NCBI RefSeq assembly: GCF_030272615.1
Contig: NC_081413.1
Span: forward strand, 101,824,239-101,888,238
DNA length: 64,000 nt
Reading direction: 5' to 3'
Source of the DNA: Cryptomeria japonica
Taxonomy: Eukaryota; Streptophyta; Pinopsida; Cupressales; Cupressaceae
Below are positions 22,393-34,870 of this stretch, piece after piece; position 1 is the first letter of the stretch; every line of letters begins with the position of its first letter. The notes under the pieces are model-generated. The model was not told the DNA's origin, did no database searches, and saw only the letters and a list, made by a program, of their open reading frames with translations. Position numbers and translations under genes: made by a program.

Positions 22393-22864
22393 GCTCTGAT
22401 ACCGTGTGAGATTTTGCCAAGATCAAGAGGCAATGGAAAACACAAATAAGAGAGACAAAATATGATAGAAATAAACTATATTATATCAAGATAAAAATAC
22501 TGATCAACTGGATCATCAATCAATACATACAATGAATATGAGTCTACTTATATAGGCAAGGCTATATGGATATGTGAGCACACAAACATGACATGTGGCT
22601 CAATAAGAAACAAGGGTAGGTAGGAAATAGGTCTGGGTAGGTAGGAGAAACAATATAATAGTCCACATGAGGTGGATCACCCACTGAATGTGGAGTGTAA
22701 CAACAAGATTACACCATAAAAGGTGGAAATTCTCCTACACACACTATCCCAATGTGGCACAAACACCCAAGTGTCTCATACCCAAACTACTATGAAATGC
22801 ATTTCCTAAGTAAACTTAAGTAAGGTGTAATAATATCCATGATGAATAATTATTTACACCAACA
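22393..22864 (-). mobile_element. Copia F: PBS and 5' LTR fragment inside C gag
   Basis: On the minus strand the sequence starts TGTTGGTGTAAATAA and ends CTCACA (LTR 22405-22864, 460 bp), followed by a GGTATCAGAGC primer-binding site at 22393-22403. A TATATAAG promoter motif lies near 22548-22556. The neighbouring five bases (TACCG left, ACTAT right) do not match, so this is not a simple solo LTR; the internal region and the other LTR were probably deleted. Confidence 0.65.
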
Positions 22865-24335
22865 ACTATGCATAAATTATTTTAGGTTCTAAGATTAGAT
22901 GACAATGTTTGTCTAACTACATATGTAAATGCATTTGATGCAAAAATGACATATATCCTTAGGGGTAAAGATCCTCAAAATCTAAGAGAAGCATTTAGGA
23001 TAGCCATAAATGTTGAAGGAAATAGGAGAGCTTCAAGTAAGCTTGGAAGAAGAGAGGATCCCAGATTCTCTAAAAGTGAAAAAGATAAAATGGAGAAACC
23101 TTTAGGACCAAAACCTAAAGAAGAAGATAAATGGGACAAGGTGCTCAGTACCTTGAAGGATCTCAAATTAATTATTGCAAAGAATGACAAGGGTGTTGCA
23201 CCAGAAAAGAAATAGTTTAATAAATTTAACAAACCTCCAAGGCTACAAGACTATCCTTACAACACAAATTTGAAGGATGGAAAGTTAGTTCAGCAACAAC
23301 AAAAGAATAAGCGGGAGCCATAGACTCCTGATCCATTGCAAAAACACATAGTGAATGTTGTTGAGGATACACCTTGGTGAGTTGCTTGTCAATCACCTCA
23401 TTCACTTGAGTATTATGTTGTTGTACAATTTATTTCTGCCAAGGATGAATTACAAGAAGAAGAAGAAGAAACTTTGAGGATGAAAATGTTGATTGTCTCA
23501 TGACTACTTCTTACCTTAGAGGAGCAAAATACTTTTCTGATACTGAAACTTAGGATTTGGATGTGGATCATCAAAGGCAAATAAATGAATCATACCATCA
23601 ATAAGTTTTCTATGATGATGAGTTATGTGTTGATGATCAAATAGGTAATGTTGAATAAGGGGAAGATGTTGTGTCCTTGAGAAGACCTTCAAATCAAGAG
23701 ATTGACAGAATAACAACTGCTATGGTGGCTCAGGTTAAAAGTAATTACTAGTTGAGAAATAGAACAATTACTGAAGATCAAGGCAAGCCCTCTGGTTTAT
23801 TTATCAAAGAATTTAAAAATAAAGGCAAGGAGGTCAAAGAAGATAAATGAAGGAAGGATATATTCAAGATCAAGAAGGTCAAGAAAAAAGAGTGGGCTAA
23901 GAAAGCTAAAATAATAAAGCCTAGTAAGGAAGTTGCTTCACCTAAGGTGAAGACAAAGATAGTTGAAAAGTCTACTACCCCTGTTGGAGAGGCCCTGAAG
24001 CAGAAACAAAATATTGAAAGAAACAAGTTGAAGAAAAATGAAGAAAAACTAGGTATGTCTCTTGAATTTCTAGTTTACACACTTGTTGATATGCTTCAGT
24101 TTCTTTCTCAGATTACAGTTAAGGTTCCTTTACAAGAAATCCTAAGAATTGAGGAACACAAGGAGAAAGCTATGGCTTGGGTCAAGAGTGTTTCTTTTTC
24201 TGCTAAGATTGAACATAAGAAGGTTTCTCGTAATGTAAAGGAACAAGTAAATAAGAATGAGACAAAGGATAAAGAGCTAGAGGGAATGGTTTCTCAGATT
24301 CCCCAAATTTATCTCGAAGATAGTACCTTGAGAAT
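22865..24335 (+). pseudogene. C gag, second part and Lys-rich linker
   Basis: Reads VLRLDDNVCLTTYVNAFDAK then MTYILRGKDPQNLREAFRIA and INVEGNRRAS, typical of a gypsy gag C-terminal region, then a Lys-rich stretch. At 23360-23420 a zinc-like motif W-x-VACQSPHSLEYY has its first Cys replaced by a TGA stop and its last Cys by Tyr. From about 23750 a Lys/Glu-rich linker leads to the protease. Many stops and shifts are present. Confidence 0.75.
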
Positions 24336-24872
24336 GTGGATCCCTTCTTTTTAAGTGTTATCATAAAAACGATGCTAAAATATTGTATGATTGATTCTAG
24401 AGCCTCAAACAATGTCATGCAACTGAGGATAATACAAGCCATGGGTTTAAATGTTGATACCCCTGAGGGCAAATGTTGTGCTATGGATTCAAGAGAGGTA
24501 CCTGTGATAGGTACTATAAGGGCATTGCCTTATAAGTTTGTAGCCTTCCCTGAGAAGGATTTAACCATGAGTGTCCTAGTTGTAGACATCTCACCTCATT
24601 ATGGGATGTTATTGCCAAGAAAGTGGAGGGCTTCTATGGGGGGAAGTTTGCAATGTGATTTATCTTATGCAACCTTTTGCATTGATGGTAAGAATGCCAA
24701 AATTGAGAGAGAGTCAAGGGTGCCATATATGATGGTGTATGACAAGGACTTTAATGAGGACATGATATGTTTTGTAGACACAAACATTAATGCATTCAGG
24801 GTTGAAGAATCCCCAAGAGAAGAGAAAGAACAACCTGCACTATTGGAAAATGAAGTAGAGATCATCAGATGA
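24336..24872 (+). pseudogene. C aspartic protease
   Basis: 178 codons open. YCMIDSRASNNVMQLRIIQAMGL carries the active site as DSRA where DSGA is expected, so the catalytic Gly is lost. The second half of the fold, VLVVDISPHYGMLLPRKW, and CDLSYATFCIDG follow. It ends with an acidic linker into the RNase H at one stop codon. The domain call is secure by motif and by position between gag and the enzymatic domains. Confidence 0.82.
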
Positions 24873-25030
24873 TGATAATTTATGGATAATGTATTTTGAT
24901 GGAGCTATCTCTAAGTAAGGCTCCAGTGTAGGTGTATTATTCATATCACCTAATGGAAAAACTTTTAAATTTTCTTTTACTCTGTCGTTTGCATGCACTA
25001 ATAATGTGGAAGAGTATGAGGCATTACTAC
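24873..25030 (+). pseudogene. C archaeal-type RNase H, N-terminal half
   Basis: Continues the protease frame after a TGA: LWIMYFDGAISK, then one stop, GSSVGVLFISPNGKTFKF, FACTNNVEEYEALL. It has the first Asp (YFDG) and the Glu (EEYEAL) of the RNase H active site. B is inserted right after EALL. The second half is at 36404-36660. Confidence 0.85.
25026..25030. repeat. Target site duplication of B, left copy
   Basis: ACTAC, repeated at 36399-36403. Confidence 0.93.
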
Positions 25031-25800
25031 TGTATATGGTGAAAATGGATAGCAATAAACAACAATATTGAAAGACTAAAATGGATTCAACCACCAAACC
25101 CTAGCCTAACAATGAACAAAGATCCACCATAACATATGAAGATAACCTAAGACAATGCAAAATAACTCAAAAAATCACAAAGATTATACCATCACATGTC
25201 CACTAGGGTTTTGATCTCCATTCTTCCTATCTCCATTGATCTTGTTTGATATGCTTGCTCTCAGATTTTTGTATGCACAAGTGCTCAACAAAGAACGGAA
25301 TGTGGTTGCAAGTAGAATTGTAGTGTAGTCAATTGATCAAGTAGTTAGGGTTTGATAATGAAGAAAGCATCTCCTTAAATAGAAGACACAATAAGAAATG
25401 GAGGGTTAAGATTGAGAGGTGTAAAAAGAGAGGTCGGCTAGGATTAGAGGGTAGGTATAAGAAATACCAAAATAATGAAAGAGGTAGGTAGTGTAGGAAA
25501 TAAGAGATGAATGACATGTGTCATGTGTAGAAAAAGATAATGAATTAATTAAATAAATAAAGATTTATTTAATTAATAGAAGAAGTAGGATAATTAAATA
25601 AATAAAATATTTATTTAATATAGGAAAGGGATAATTTAAATAAATAAATGTATTTATTTAAATGAGAAATAAGGCTAGAAGAGGATAAATGAATTAATTA
25701 AATAAATAAAGATTTATTTAATTAATAGAAGAATTAGGCTTAGATAATTAAATAAATAAAATATTTATTTAATTAGACATGACAATTTTGAGTGTCTACA
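25031..25800 (-). repeat. B 3' LTR
   Basis: 770 bp, TGTATATGG to GTGTCTACA. The U3 part (25540-25780) holds four AT palindromes of the AATAAATAAA...TTTATTTAAT kind. A TATA-like CTATTTAAGG lies on the element strand near 25373-25382. Confidence 0.95.
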
Positions 25801-26036
25801 TTTTGCCCCTCTTTGAGACAATGCGGCTTGTCGCGTTGTTTCAAAGAAGATAAGATGAACTGATACAGAGTTGCCCCAGTATGGGAATGATATGCCCCCT
25901 CGAGAGATTGGATGAAAAATGTCTGAAAAGATTGCAGACAATCTCTCGATAAGAAAGATGGAATAGAATGGGTTAAGCAAATAATGTGACAAAGTCACAG
26001 GATGAAGAATACTGACTCGGGAAATGAAAGGCAGGG
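25801..26036 (-). other. B 3' untranslated region and polypurine tract
   Basis: TTTTGCCCCTCTTTGAGAC at 25801-25819 is the complement of the polypurine tract next to the 3' LTR. The rest has no coding match. The integrase C-terminal domain, present in G1, should have occupied part of this space but is absent. Confidence 0.75.
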
Positions 26037-28925
26037 CTAGGCCTTGAGATGATTAAAAGCAGTGTGTCGTCGTTCCTCCAGCAGTTCTAGTTCTTGTAAG
26101 CGAGAGACCCTGTAGTCTTCATCGTTGATTATGTTTCTCAAGGAGACCCGTAAAGAAGGTAACTCGACCTCAATAGGCAAGATGGCTTCAGCGCCGTAGA
26201 CAAGTGAGTAGGGTGTAGCTCCTGTAGGTGTGCGGACACTGGTACGATAGGCCCAAAGTGCGGGATTGAGTTGGACATGCCAGTTACGGCCAGCGTCGTC
26301 GACTGTCTTTTTAAGTATTTTGAGAATTGTTTTGTTAGACGCCTCAGCTTGGCCATTACCTTGGGGGTAATATGGTGTGGAGAAACGATGAGAGATATGG
26401 AAGCGCTCACAGAGTTCACGAACATCCTGGTTCTTGAAAGGACGCCCGTTATCGGTAATAATGGAAGTAGGAATCCCGTATCGGCAAATGATGTAGTTCA
26501 GGATGAAAGCAGCGATTTGTTTCCCAGTAACTTGTGTGAGAGGCACAGCTTCAATCCACTTTGTGAAATACTCTGTGGCTGTGATAATGAATTTATGTCC
26601 ATTGGAAGAAGGAGGGTGAATCTTGCCTATGAGATCGAGTCCCCACTGACAAAAGGGCCAAGGAGATGCAAGTGGCTGTAGTTCCTGCGCTGGTGCATGT
26701 ATGAGGTCTCCATGAATTTGACACTGCTTACACCTCTTGACAAACTGATATGCATCTTTTTCCATAGTAGGCCAGTAGTATCCAGTCCTGATGAGTTTCT
26801 TGGCCAAGGTAGGACCACTAGTATGTGGACCACATATCCCTTCGTGCACTTCTCGTAACGCAATCTGAGCTTCGTCACTCTCTAAACATCTAAGGAGGGT
26901 GCCATCTAGACCTCGTCGGTATAGGATATCAGCTAGGATAACGTATCGGGAGGATTGGCAGATGAAAGTGCGGCGTTGGTTGTTCGATAAATCGGGAGGT
27001 AAGATGTTGTCGCGAAGGTATGTGAATATGGAACCATATAACTGGGATTCAGGACCAACAACACATATCATTTCCGTAGGAGTGATCTCATATGACGGAA
27101 TCAGCAGGTTGTCAACCAGGAACTCATAGCAGGTCTCATTTTGCGGTAGGTCAATGAGCGAAGCAATTGTAGCCATGGCATCAGCAGCACGATTCTGTTC
27201 TCTTGGTATCTGCTCAAACTCTATCTTTGCAAAGTGCTGTTTCAGATCATCTACCAGTTGTTTGTAAGGCATTAGCTTTTCATCTTTTGTTTGATAATCA
27301 TCAGTTGCTTGACGGATGACAAGTTGAGAATCCCCAAAAACACGAAGTTCTTGGATCTTCCACTGAACTGCAATCCTTAGCCCCGTTGTTAATGCCTCGT
27401 ATTCCGCTATATTGTTGGTACAAGGAAATGATAAGCGGTATGACTTTGGTATAGAATCGCCTTGGGGAGTTATAAAGAGTATACCCGCTCCTGCCCCATG
27501 CTGTGTGTATGAGCCATCAAAGTATAGTTGCCATGGCTTTGCAGGTGATATTGTTAGAATGGACTCATCTAGAAATTCTGACTGTAGAGGAACATCATCT
27601 ATCATGGGAGCATCTGCCAGTTGATCTGCGATGGCTTGTCCTTTTATGGCTTTTCTGTCCACGTATTCAATGTCGAATTCACTCAAAATCATTACCCACT
27701 TGGCCAGTCGCCCAGTAAGTGTAGCTTTGTTGAGCAGATATTTTAGTGGATCAATTCTGGCAATCAACTTGGTCTTGTGAGTAAGCATGTAATGTCGTAA
27801 TTTTTGTGAAGCGAAGACCACAGCGAGACATGCACGCTCAATTGGTGTGTAGTTCAGCTCATATCCCACCAATGTGCGACTGATATAGTAGACTGCTTTT
27901 TCCTGGCCGTCAGGTATTTGTTGTGCTAGTAGTGCCCCCAGCGCTGTTGGAGTAGCTGATATGTAAAGTAGCAATGGTTGATCTTGAATTGGTGGCATCA
28001 AAACTGGCGGGTTCAAAAGATAGTCTTTAAGTGCCTGAAAAGCCTGTTGACAGTTCTCATCCCATTTGAACTTAATGTTTTTGTGTAGCAGGTGCTGGAA
28101 AGGATTGCACTTATCTGCAAGTTGTGCTATGAATCTTCGTATAGACTGGAGTCTCCCTTGTAAAGACCGAAGTTGACTGATATTCTTGGGTGGCGGCATG
28201 TCCAAGATAGCCTTGACTTTTGCTGGATCCGCTTCTATTCCTCTTTTAGACACAATGAATCCTAGGAGCTTCCCGGAGGTTACTCCAAAGACACATTTCT
28301 TTGGATTTAATCTTACCTTGTATTTTTCCAGCCTATCAAAAGCAACTGAAAGTATGTCCAAGTGTGTATTTCTATCTATTGATTTAACCAAAAGGTCGTT
28401 GACATAATCTTCCACCTTTACATGCATGAGATCATGGAAGATAGTAGTCATGGCTCGTTGATACGTGGCACCTGCATTTTTCAGCCCAAAGGGCATGACA
28501 TTCCAGCAGAAGGTTCCCCATGGACAAGTGAATGATGTTTTATGTTGATCTTCAGGTGCAATCTTGATCTGATTATATCCAGAAAATCCATCCATTAAAG
28601 ATAACATCTCATGGCCTGCTGTGAGATCAACAATTAAATCAATGTTTGGTAATGGGAAATCGTCCTTCGGACAAGCCTTGTTGATATCCCTGAAGTCTGT
28701 ACATATTCGGATGCTGCGATCTGGTTTGCTAACAGGTACTAAGTTGGAAATCCATTCAGGATAATCAATTGGGCGTATGAATCCGACATCTAGTAATTTC
28801 TCCAGCTCTGCCTTGACTAGCAATGCCACCTGTGGATGCATTTTCCTCAATTTCTGTTTTACTGGTTTTGCCCCCGGTTTGACTGTTAAATGATGCATTA
28901 CTAAATCGGGGTCTAGTCCAGGCAT
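26037..28925 (-). pseudogene. B pol: RT, RNase H, aRNH, integrase
   Basis: 962 codons open. RT: CTDFRDINKACPKDDFPLP, motif A Asp at 112 (LMDGFSGYNQ), active site YVND at 174-177 where YVDD is expected. RNase H about 300-420 with YISATPTALGALL, lacking the usual first Asp. aRNH 465-590 with Asp470, Glu508, Asp532 and Asp582 all present. Integrase: zinc ligands His694, His701, Cys732, Cys735 and catalytic Asp764, Asp825, Glu861 (35 residues between the last two). The frame ends at FNHLKA, about 85 residues short of the G1 integrase end. It copies element RNA to DNA and integrates it; here RT and integrase are crippled. Confidence 0.95.
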
Positions 28926-31900
28926 ATCAGCATAAGACCATGCGAAGTTGACTTGTCATTCCTTAAAGAAGCTTATGAACCTTGCTTTCTCGGCCTCTGT
29001 CAATGATTGAGCCAAAAATATGTTGTGTGGAACCTCTGCTGTACCAATGTTTGTCTTTATAGTCTCCTCTACCAACATGGATGATTTTTCCTCGTATGAT
29101 GCTGGGAGAATGTCAAGCCTTCCATCTTCGGGCGCCTCAGAGAGGTTTTCACCCTCAGATACGTCCTTTCTTTTTACTTTTTTAGAGTCAGAGAGCGCCA
29201 CAGTGTGGTTTTCGCCATAAGACCCTTGTTTTGTCTTTATTTTCACATTTTTGCGACTAGAAGGCCCGACACCCTCACCAAAGTATGCCATGTTATTTAG
29301 CTCTATGGCATATCCTGCTTTATGGTCTCCAAGAGGAAGATCTTCGCGAATGCCGAGATAATCAACAATAGCTTCGTCATTTTGAAATGTATCAAACTGT
29401 GGTGGTCCATCCTGATCCCAGTCAATGAGTTGGGGGTGAACGAGGGGAAGGTCTTTAGTGTTTTCAGAGTTCGCAAGGCTAATAGTGAAGATGTGGTTAT
29501 ATTCAGGTATGTCAAGATAGTCATCGAGGTCGTCAACGGCACTCTCCTCATCAGTGTCGATCGTGAGTGAGTCCAAATTATCATCACTAGTAGCACCCTC
29601 AGGGACAGGTGTCCTCATCCTATGTGATCCTGACCTAGGGCCTTGAAACGAAGCTTGTGTGGGATCCTTATGGGTCGGTTCTTGACCAACTCTGAATTTC
29701 TTGTAAAACTCCTCCTCCTCTGTAGGTTCATCTGGCTCTCTAAATGTCTCATTGAGTTCATAGTCGCTGGAGGATTTGTTTGAACCCCATTCCCACTCAT
29801 TGGAGTCTGTGGAATAATTATCCTCTTGTTGAACTTCAGCCACTTTGACTCGCCATATCTGTTTTGTTCTCTTATTTTGAATCTTGGGATTTAGAAAACC
29901 AAGCCCCTTGGAGCGTTCCCTTCTTGTAGTTAGCTCAGGTTGTAGAGGCTCCATGACACCTTCTTTGCGTAGTTCGAGAGGGCTTTTTCCATCATACCCG
30001 AATCTCTGCAGAATTTTGAAACCTTTACCATAGTTTTCACAGGGTATCATAATTTGATCATGTGTATCATCTTCAGCGTCCTTATATAGCATTTTATATA
30101 AATTTTCTTCCTCTAGTTCGCCCCATTTTTGAAAGACGGTAGGATCCCATTTGAGTAGCATGATGGAGATTTGCTTATTATGATGTGGCCTCCCATATTC
30201 CTTGGGGGAGTTCATGACTTGTCGCAAGAACATTGTTTGATTCAGAGTGTATTCTCCCATGCCTTTGTCTTGAAACTTGGCTCTAAGTTCACCTTGTTTG
30301 GATGTCGAGGGCTTTAATGACTCAGGATCAATATATGCTGAAGAAGGAGTAGCCTCACGATTGCTGGGAATGGTAATCTCAGTATGTGATCTCAAGTTAT
30401 TGCAATATATGAATGGATTTGGATCACCATTGACCGTTACCTCGACTCCATTATGAGGAAATTTTATGCACTGATGGTACGTTGATGGGACTGCTCTCAT
30501 TTCATGAATCCACGGACGTCCTAGCAATATGTTATACGTGAGGTCTAGATCCAGGACTTGACAAATCACGTCCTTTGTGACTGGCCCTATTCTTAGTGGT
30601 AAGATGACCGTGCCCTTGGACGAACGCTCTTCATCATCATAAGCCTTAATGGTGATTTGGTTCATAGAATTCACAGCTTTGTCAGAATATCCCAATTGTC
30701 TGATGGTGCTCAATGTACAAATATTAAGACCTGCTCCTCCATCTATCAGGACTCGTTTTATTCGGTGTTTATGTATGAAGGCTTCAATATGTAGAGGTGC
30801 ATTATGAGGCTGACTTATGGAGGCATCATCGGCTTCTGTGAATGTGAGGGAGTGTGGAACAGATAGGTATCCCACCATGGCTTGAAACTGATCCACGTTC
30901 AGATCAGTAGGGACAGCAGTATCTCTCAAGGTTTTGTCAAGGATAGCTTTATGTGCAGGAGATATACGTAAGAGCTCAAGAATAGAGATGAGTGCGGGTG
31001 TTTTCCCTAATTGCTCTACAAGATCGTACTCAGGCTTAGTTAACGAAAGATTGGTATTCTTAGTAGAGGTACCTGGCAATGTGATCTTACCTCGATGGGT
31101 TGTAACATGACATTCAGAGGTAGATGTGGATGAAGATCCCACACCTTTTAGGACAATTTTGGGTCGCTGAGGAGGATTCTCAGGATTTTTATTTTTGATA
31201 GTAATGGTAGAAATATGATTGTCCATTGAGATGTGATTAATAGTGGAATCATAATTGTAAGATGTTCTAGTGTAATTGGCTTGATCATCTGTGACTTTGC
31301 CTTTTCCCTTGTCATGTTTTGGGAATGGTTCCTTAAACACCTCATGCTCTTGGTTAGATGAATGTCCCTCAATCTCAATATCTCCTCTGTCAATGAGATC
31401 TTGTACAATGTTTTTCAATCGATGGCAATTACTTGTCTTATGACCCTTGCTCTTATGAAATTCGCAATATTCATCATCATTCCACCAATTTGGTTTTACC
31501 TTTGGTTCATATGGAGGAAAATCTGGGACCGTGATCACCTTGTTTGCTACAAGCTTTTTAAATACTGATTCAAGTGGTTCTCCCAATGGAGTGTACTTCC
31601 TTCGTGGTTTAGCAGCCGTTTGATTGTTCACTTGATTGTTGGTAGAACTTGATCCAGAAAAGATGAACTTTGGTCTCACTGTGTTGGCATCAACAACACC
31701 ATCATTAACTGTGTTCTTGTTCTTGTTCCAAAACTTTGGTTTGTCCTTTCCCTTAAAGTCCTCTTTGTTTTCTTTGAATAGTTTGATAACTCCTTGTTCA
31801 ATCAAGACCTTTTCTGTTGCTAGGCCCTTTTCAATGACATCCTTAAATGTAGACAAACAAGCTTTTCTGAGATCATAACCAATAGCCTTGTTAACATTTT

Positions 31901-31940
31901 GTGTGAACATTTCCACCATTTGTTTTTGCGGGGATTTCAC
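28926..31940 (-). pseudogene. B gag C-terminus, protease, spacer
   Basis: 994 codons open to a TGA at 28956-28958; the next pol block is in the same frame, so one codon separates them. Residues 150-172 hold NWWNDDEYCEFHKSKGHKTS and NC, the CX2HX3GHX4C zinc motif. The protease active site LIDGGAGLN is at 398-406 and the second half is ILLGRPWIHEMRAVPS. A G-patch-like GKGFKILQRFGYDGKSPL lies at about 29946-30045. An acidic spacer with EWEWGSNKSSSDY follows, as in G1. The first residues overlap the gag frame. Confidence 0.93.
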
Positions 31941-33264
31941 AAGAGCATCTGCTAGCTAAGTTTCTCCATCTTTGTAAAAATGACGCAAAAGATTCTCCTT
32001 CTTTTTGTTTCGTATTGCACAAGGTAGTAACTGAGACATCTGTTTCAATGTTGTAAGAGAAATGTTGGATGAATGCCTCTGCTAAGTCGCCCCATGACTT
32101 AATACCAGGAGGTAATTGAGAAAACCATTCCATCGCTTGATCTCCTAAGCTCTGTGGGAACAACCTCATTAAGTATGTTTCTTCTGCCGCTACCTCAATG
32201 CAAGCTGTGAAGAATTGTCTTATGTGTGCCTTGGGGTCTCCTCTCCCTCTATATTTGTCAAATTTCGGTGTTGCAAAGTGCGGAGGAAACGGAGGCATTG
32301 GAATGCTCTTATCAAATGGATAAGGGCATATATCTCTCATAGTATATGTGGGTTTTGATGTGCCCATGTCTTCCACTTTCTTTTGTAGATCTCTAATTTG
32401 TTGCTCCAAATTATGTTTGGGAGGAGATGGATTTCTTGTAGCATATCCCATGTTTGAAACACCCATTTGAGGAGGAGCTTGTTGCATGTATGGATGATAC
32501 TGATCGTAGACATGTCCATATGGAGGTCTATATTGTTGCGACATATATGGAGCACTTGGCATAATTTCTTGTTGAGGGACCCCATATCTGTTTTGTGTGT
32601 ATAAACCATATTCAATAGGCCTTTCATTTTCCATTGTGTTGCCCCCAATTTTGACATGAGGTCTCCTTGTGTCAAAATTTTGAGGAAGTCCTTGAGTATC
32701 CATTTGTCTTGGTTGACCCATATCTTGAGCATGTGTTTGAACATAGGGCGTCCATGATGGTCTTTGAGTGTAAGTATCATGCATTTGAGCTTGTGTATGT
32801 GGGATTGCTGGTTTCTGAAGCAAAACTGATGGTGACTCCGGCATCATATTATTTGGTCCTCCACTATTAGGTTGAGTTTGTTGTGAAGGTCTACTTTCCA
32901 TAAGTTGAGATAAGTCAAAATCATGTGGTATTTTAGCTCCACTTTGTGCCATCATGTTGAGAAAGTATTGACGATCTCTCCTCATTATCTCTTCAACCAA
33001 CCTATTGAATTGAGGATCCATTATAGATTCTTGTATGTCTACTGAAAGTATTGAAGAATTGTCAACATTGTCATTGTGTGTAGCGTTGTGTATAGCGTTT
33101 GCGCTTTCCACATTTGGATTGTGTCTATAAACATTCATGTCTGGTAATGTAGTGTGCTCAGGATTGTAGAAGACATCATTGTCATACTCATAAGAACTCA
33201 TGTTTACGGACCCTTGAGCTTCTTTAGCTTTTCTCCTAGATTTTTGAAGACGGGTTTCAACCAT
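31891..33264 (-). pseudogene. B gag N-terminal and capsid part
   Basis: 457 codons, start at MVETRLQKSRRKAKE, well placed after the leader. The N-terminal half is Gln-, Pro- and Met-rich (MSQQYRPPYGHVYDQYHPYM). The capsid-like domain follows: ICPYPFDKSIPMPPFPPHF, KYRGRGDPKAHIRQFF, ETYLMRLFPQSLGDQAMEWF, EGESFASFLQRWRNL. The frame is lost at about 31950, where a one-base change moves reading to the next ORF. Since the zinc knuckle is in that next ORF, this shift lies inside gag and is a mutation, not a programmed gag-pol shift. Confidence 0.92.
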
Positions 33265-33767
33265 GAACTAGGTGTTTAGCAATATGTGAGAGACTTAGAC
33301 GAAAATGACAAGAGTATGTAAGACCAAGAGTTGTATGGAATGTAAATGAATCTGAAGTTTACTTGCAATGTCCAAAGTGTAAGACCAAGTATGTATGTAG
33401 TAGAGTAGGTGTGACTTCCAAAGAGAGGATAGTTTCTCTTGATGAGGTAAGCTGACCTTGACTCTAAGTAAGACCAAATGAGACCCAAAGGTAAGAAACC
33501 TTGATGAGGGACCACTTAGCAAAGTGTTGTTGTATGTAGTGTGTTGACAAAGTATAGTGAGGACAAGCAAGTGACCTTTTGACTCAAGTTTAGACAAGTA
33601 TGAATATAAAATGAGGTATGAAGCAATGATGGACTGTGTAAGACCTTAGAACAGGCTGAATGCTAGATGAAACCTGAAGAGACGACCTAGGAAGCTCAAG
33701 TATGCCGAAACTGATTTCTTTGTTTGTTTGACTGTTAAAATTTTCAAATCCTGACACAGACGCCTCT

Positions 33768-34046
33768 GTATACTTCACAGACGCGGTTTTACGACACAGA
33801 CGCTATTCTGTTTGACGCAGACGTGATTCTGAGATTTCTTGTTGATGTTTGCTGGGACTGTAACAGTTTTTGGCAATTGTGGACACAGACACGCCTGTAT
33901 ACTTCACAGACGTGATTTCCAGACACAGACGTGTCTCTATTCGACACAGACGCTGATAAAAACACAGACGCTATTATGTACTTCACAGATGCGTTTATCT
34001 GACACAGACGCGGTTTTAACAGACACAGACGCGTTTCTGTAACCTT
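33768..34046 (-). repeat. B leader repeats, gag-proximal cluster
   Basis: About ten variants of CACAGACGCG with 15-25 bp spacing on the plus strand; some read AATAGCGTCTGTG on the element strand. Confidence 0.85.
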
Positions 34047-34284
34047 AGTGCAATCTTTCTTGTCTGTGAATTTGTTTTGCTGTGACCAAAGCTGATTATT
34101 TCGACTGTTTTTCGTGACAAGAGGACACAGTGTTGATGACCCAATGTTTGCAGACTGTTTAGACTCCAAAAAGTGTGTTGTTTGATGTAAAAAGTTTTTG
34201 CATACACTTGAAGACACCAAAGTCACAATGTTTTGCTGTTTTGTCTTGATTGTTTGAATGTTTATCATAAGTCAAGCACAATTC

Positions 34285-34870
34285 TTATGGCTGGCCAGGA
34301 CAATAATTGTTGATCCCACATGGGGTTTTACCCCCGAGGCTACGCTATTCAGAGCGGATACTTAGATGCTTGACCTCACTGGCTCCACCCTCGGCACTCA
34401 CTTCTCGGGTCAGCCAAGCATCAGTCCCCATGAAAACTCCCCATGGCGAACTTTGTATCTCTACTAAGAACCGTATGTGTGTGGGCCGCTACCAGAGGTC
34501 CGACCTCCTGCCTCAACAACTAGAAGGATTTGGGCATCTAAAACAAAATGGTGCTAGTAAGGGCATCCGCTCGTGTGGCCATACATGCGGCACTTTCAGC
34601 TCTATAAATACAGAAGGCTCCCAGCCGGTAGGGGTTACGCCCTACAAATGATCAAATAAATTTGATCAAACCGGTTTATGGGGAGACATAGTGTCGGTAT
34701 GAACTAATCAGCACACGTTATTCATAGTTTTCACCATGAATACATTTGATTATAGTGGCTTGGAAGAAGATGGCTTTTCTTTTGCTACCACTTGGGTCGT
34801 TCTCTTCTCACTAGTAGTCCTAATGACCACACGGGAAGACAGGCCCTCTAAAGAGTAAACAAAAAGAGCC
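34285..34870 (-). promoter_or_regulatory. B leader box and shared block
   Basis: Aligns by eye with G1 18190-18730. On the element strand it contains AGAGGGCCTGTCTTCCCG and GAACGACCC near 34795-34860. On the plus strand CTCTATAAATACAGAAGG near 34600 is the same as in G1. Confidence 0.65.

Noticed and set aside
26271-29570. Plus-strand frames across B pol and gag
   Set aside because: Shadows of the long minus-strand polyprotein; no independent motif.
31891-31960. Programmed gag-pol frameshift in B
   Set aside because: The shift is upstream of the gag zinc knuckle, inside gag, and no slippery heptamer is obvious; it is better read as a mutation.
34307-34651. 114-codon plus-strand frame in B leader
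   Set aside because: Antisense to the element and, by eye, not kept as an uninterrupted frame in the homologous G1 block.
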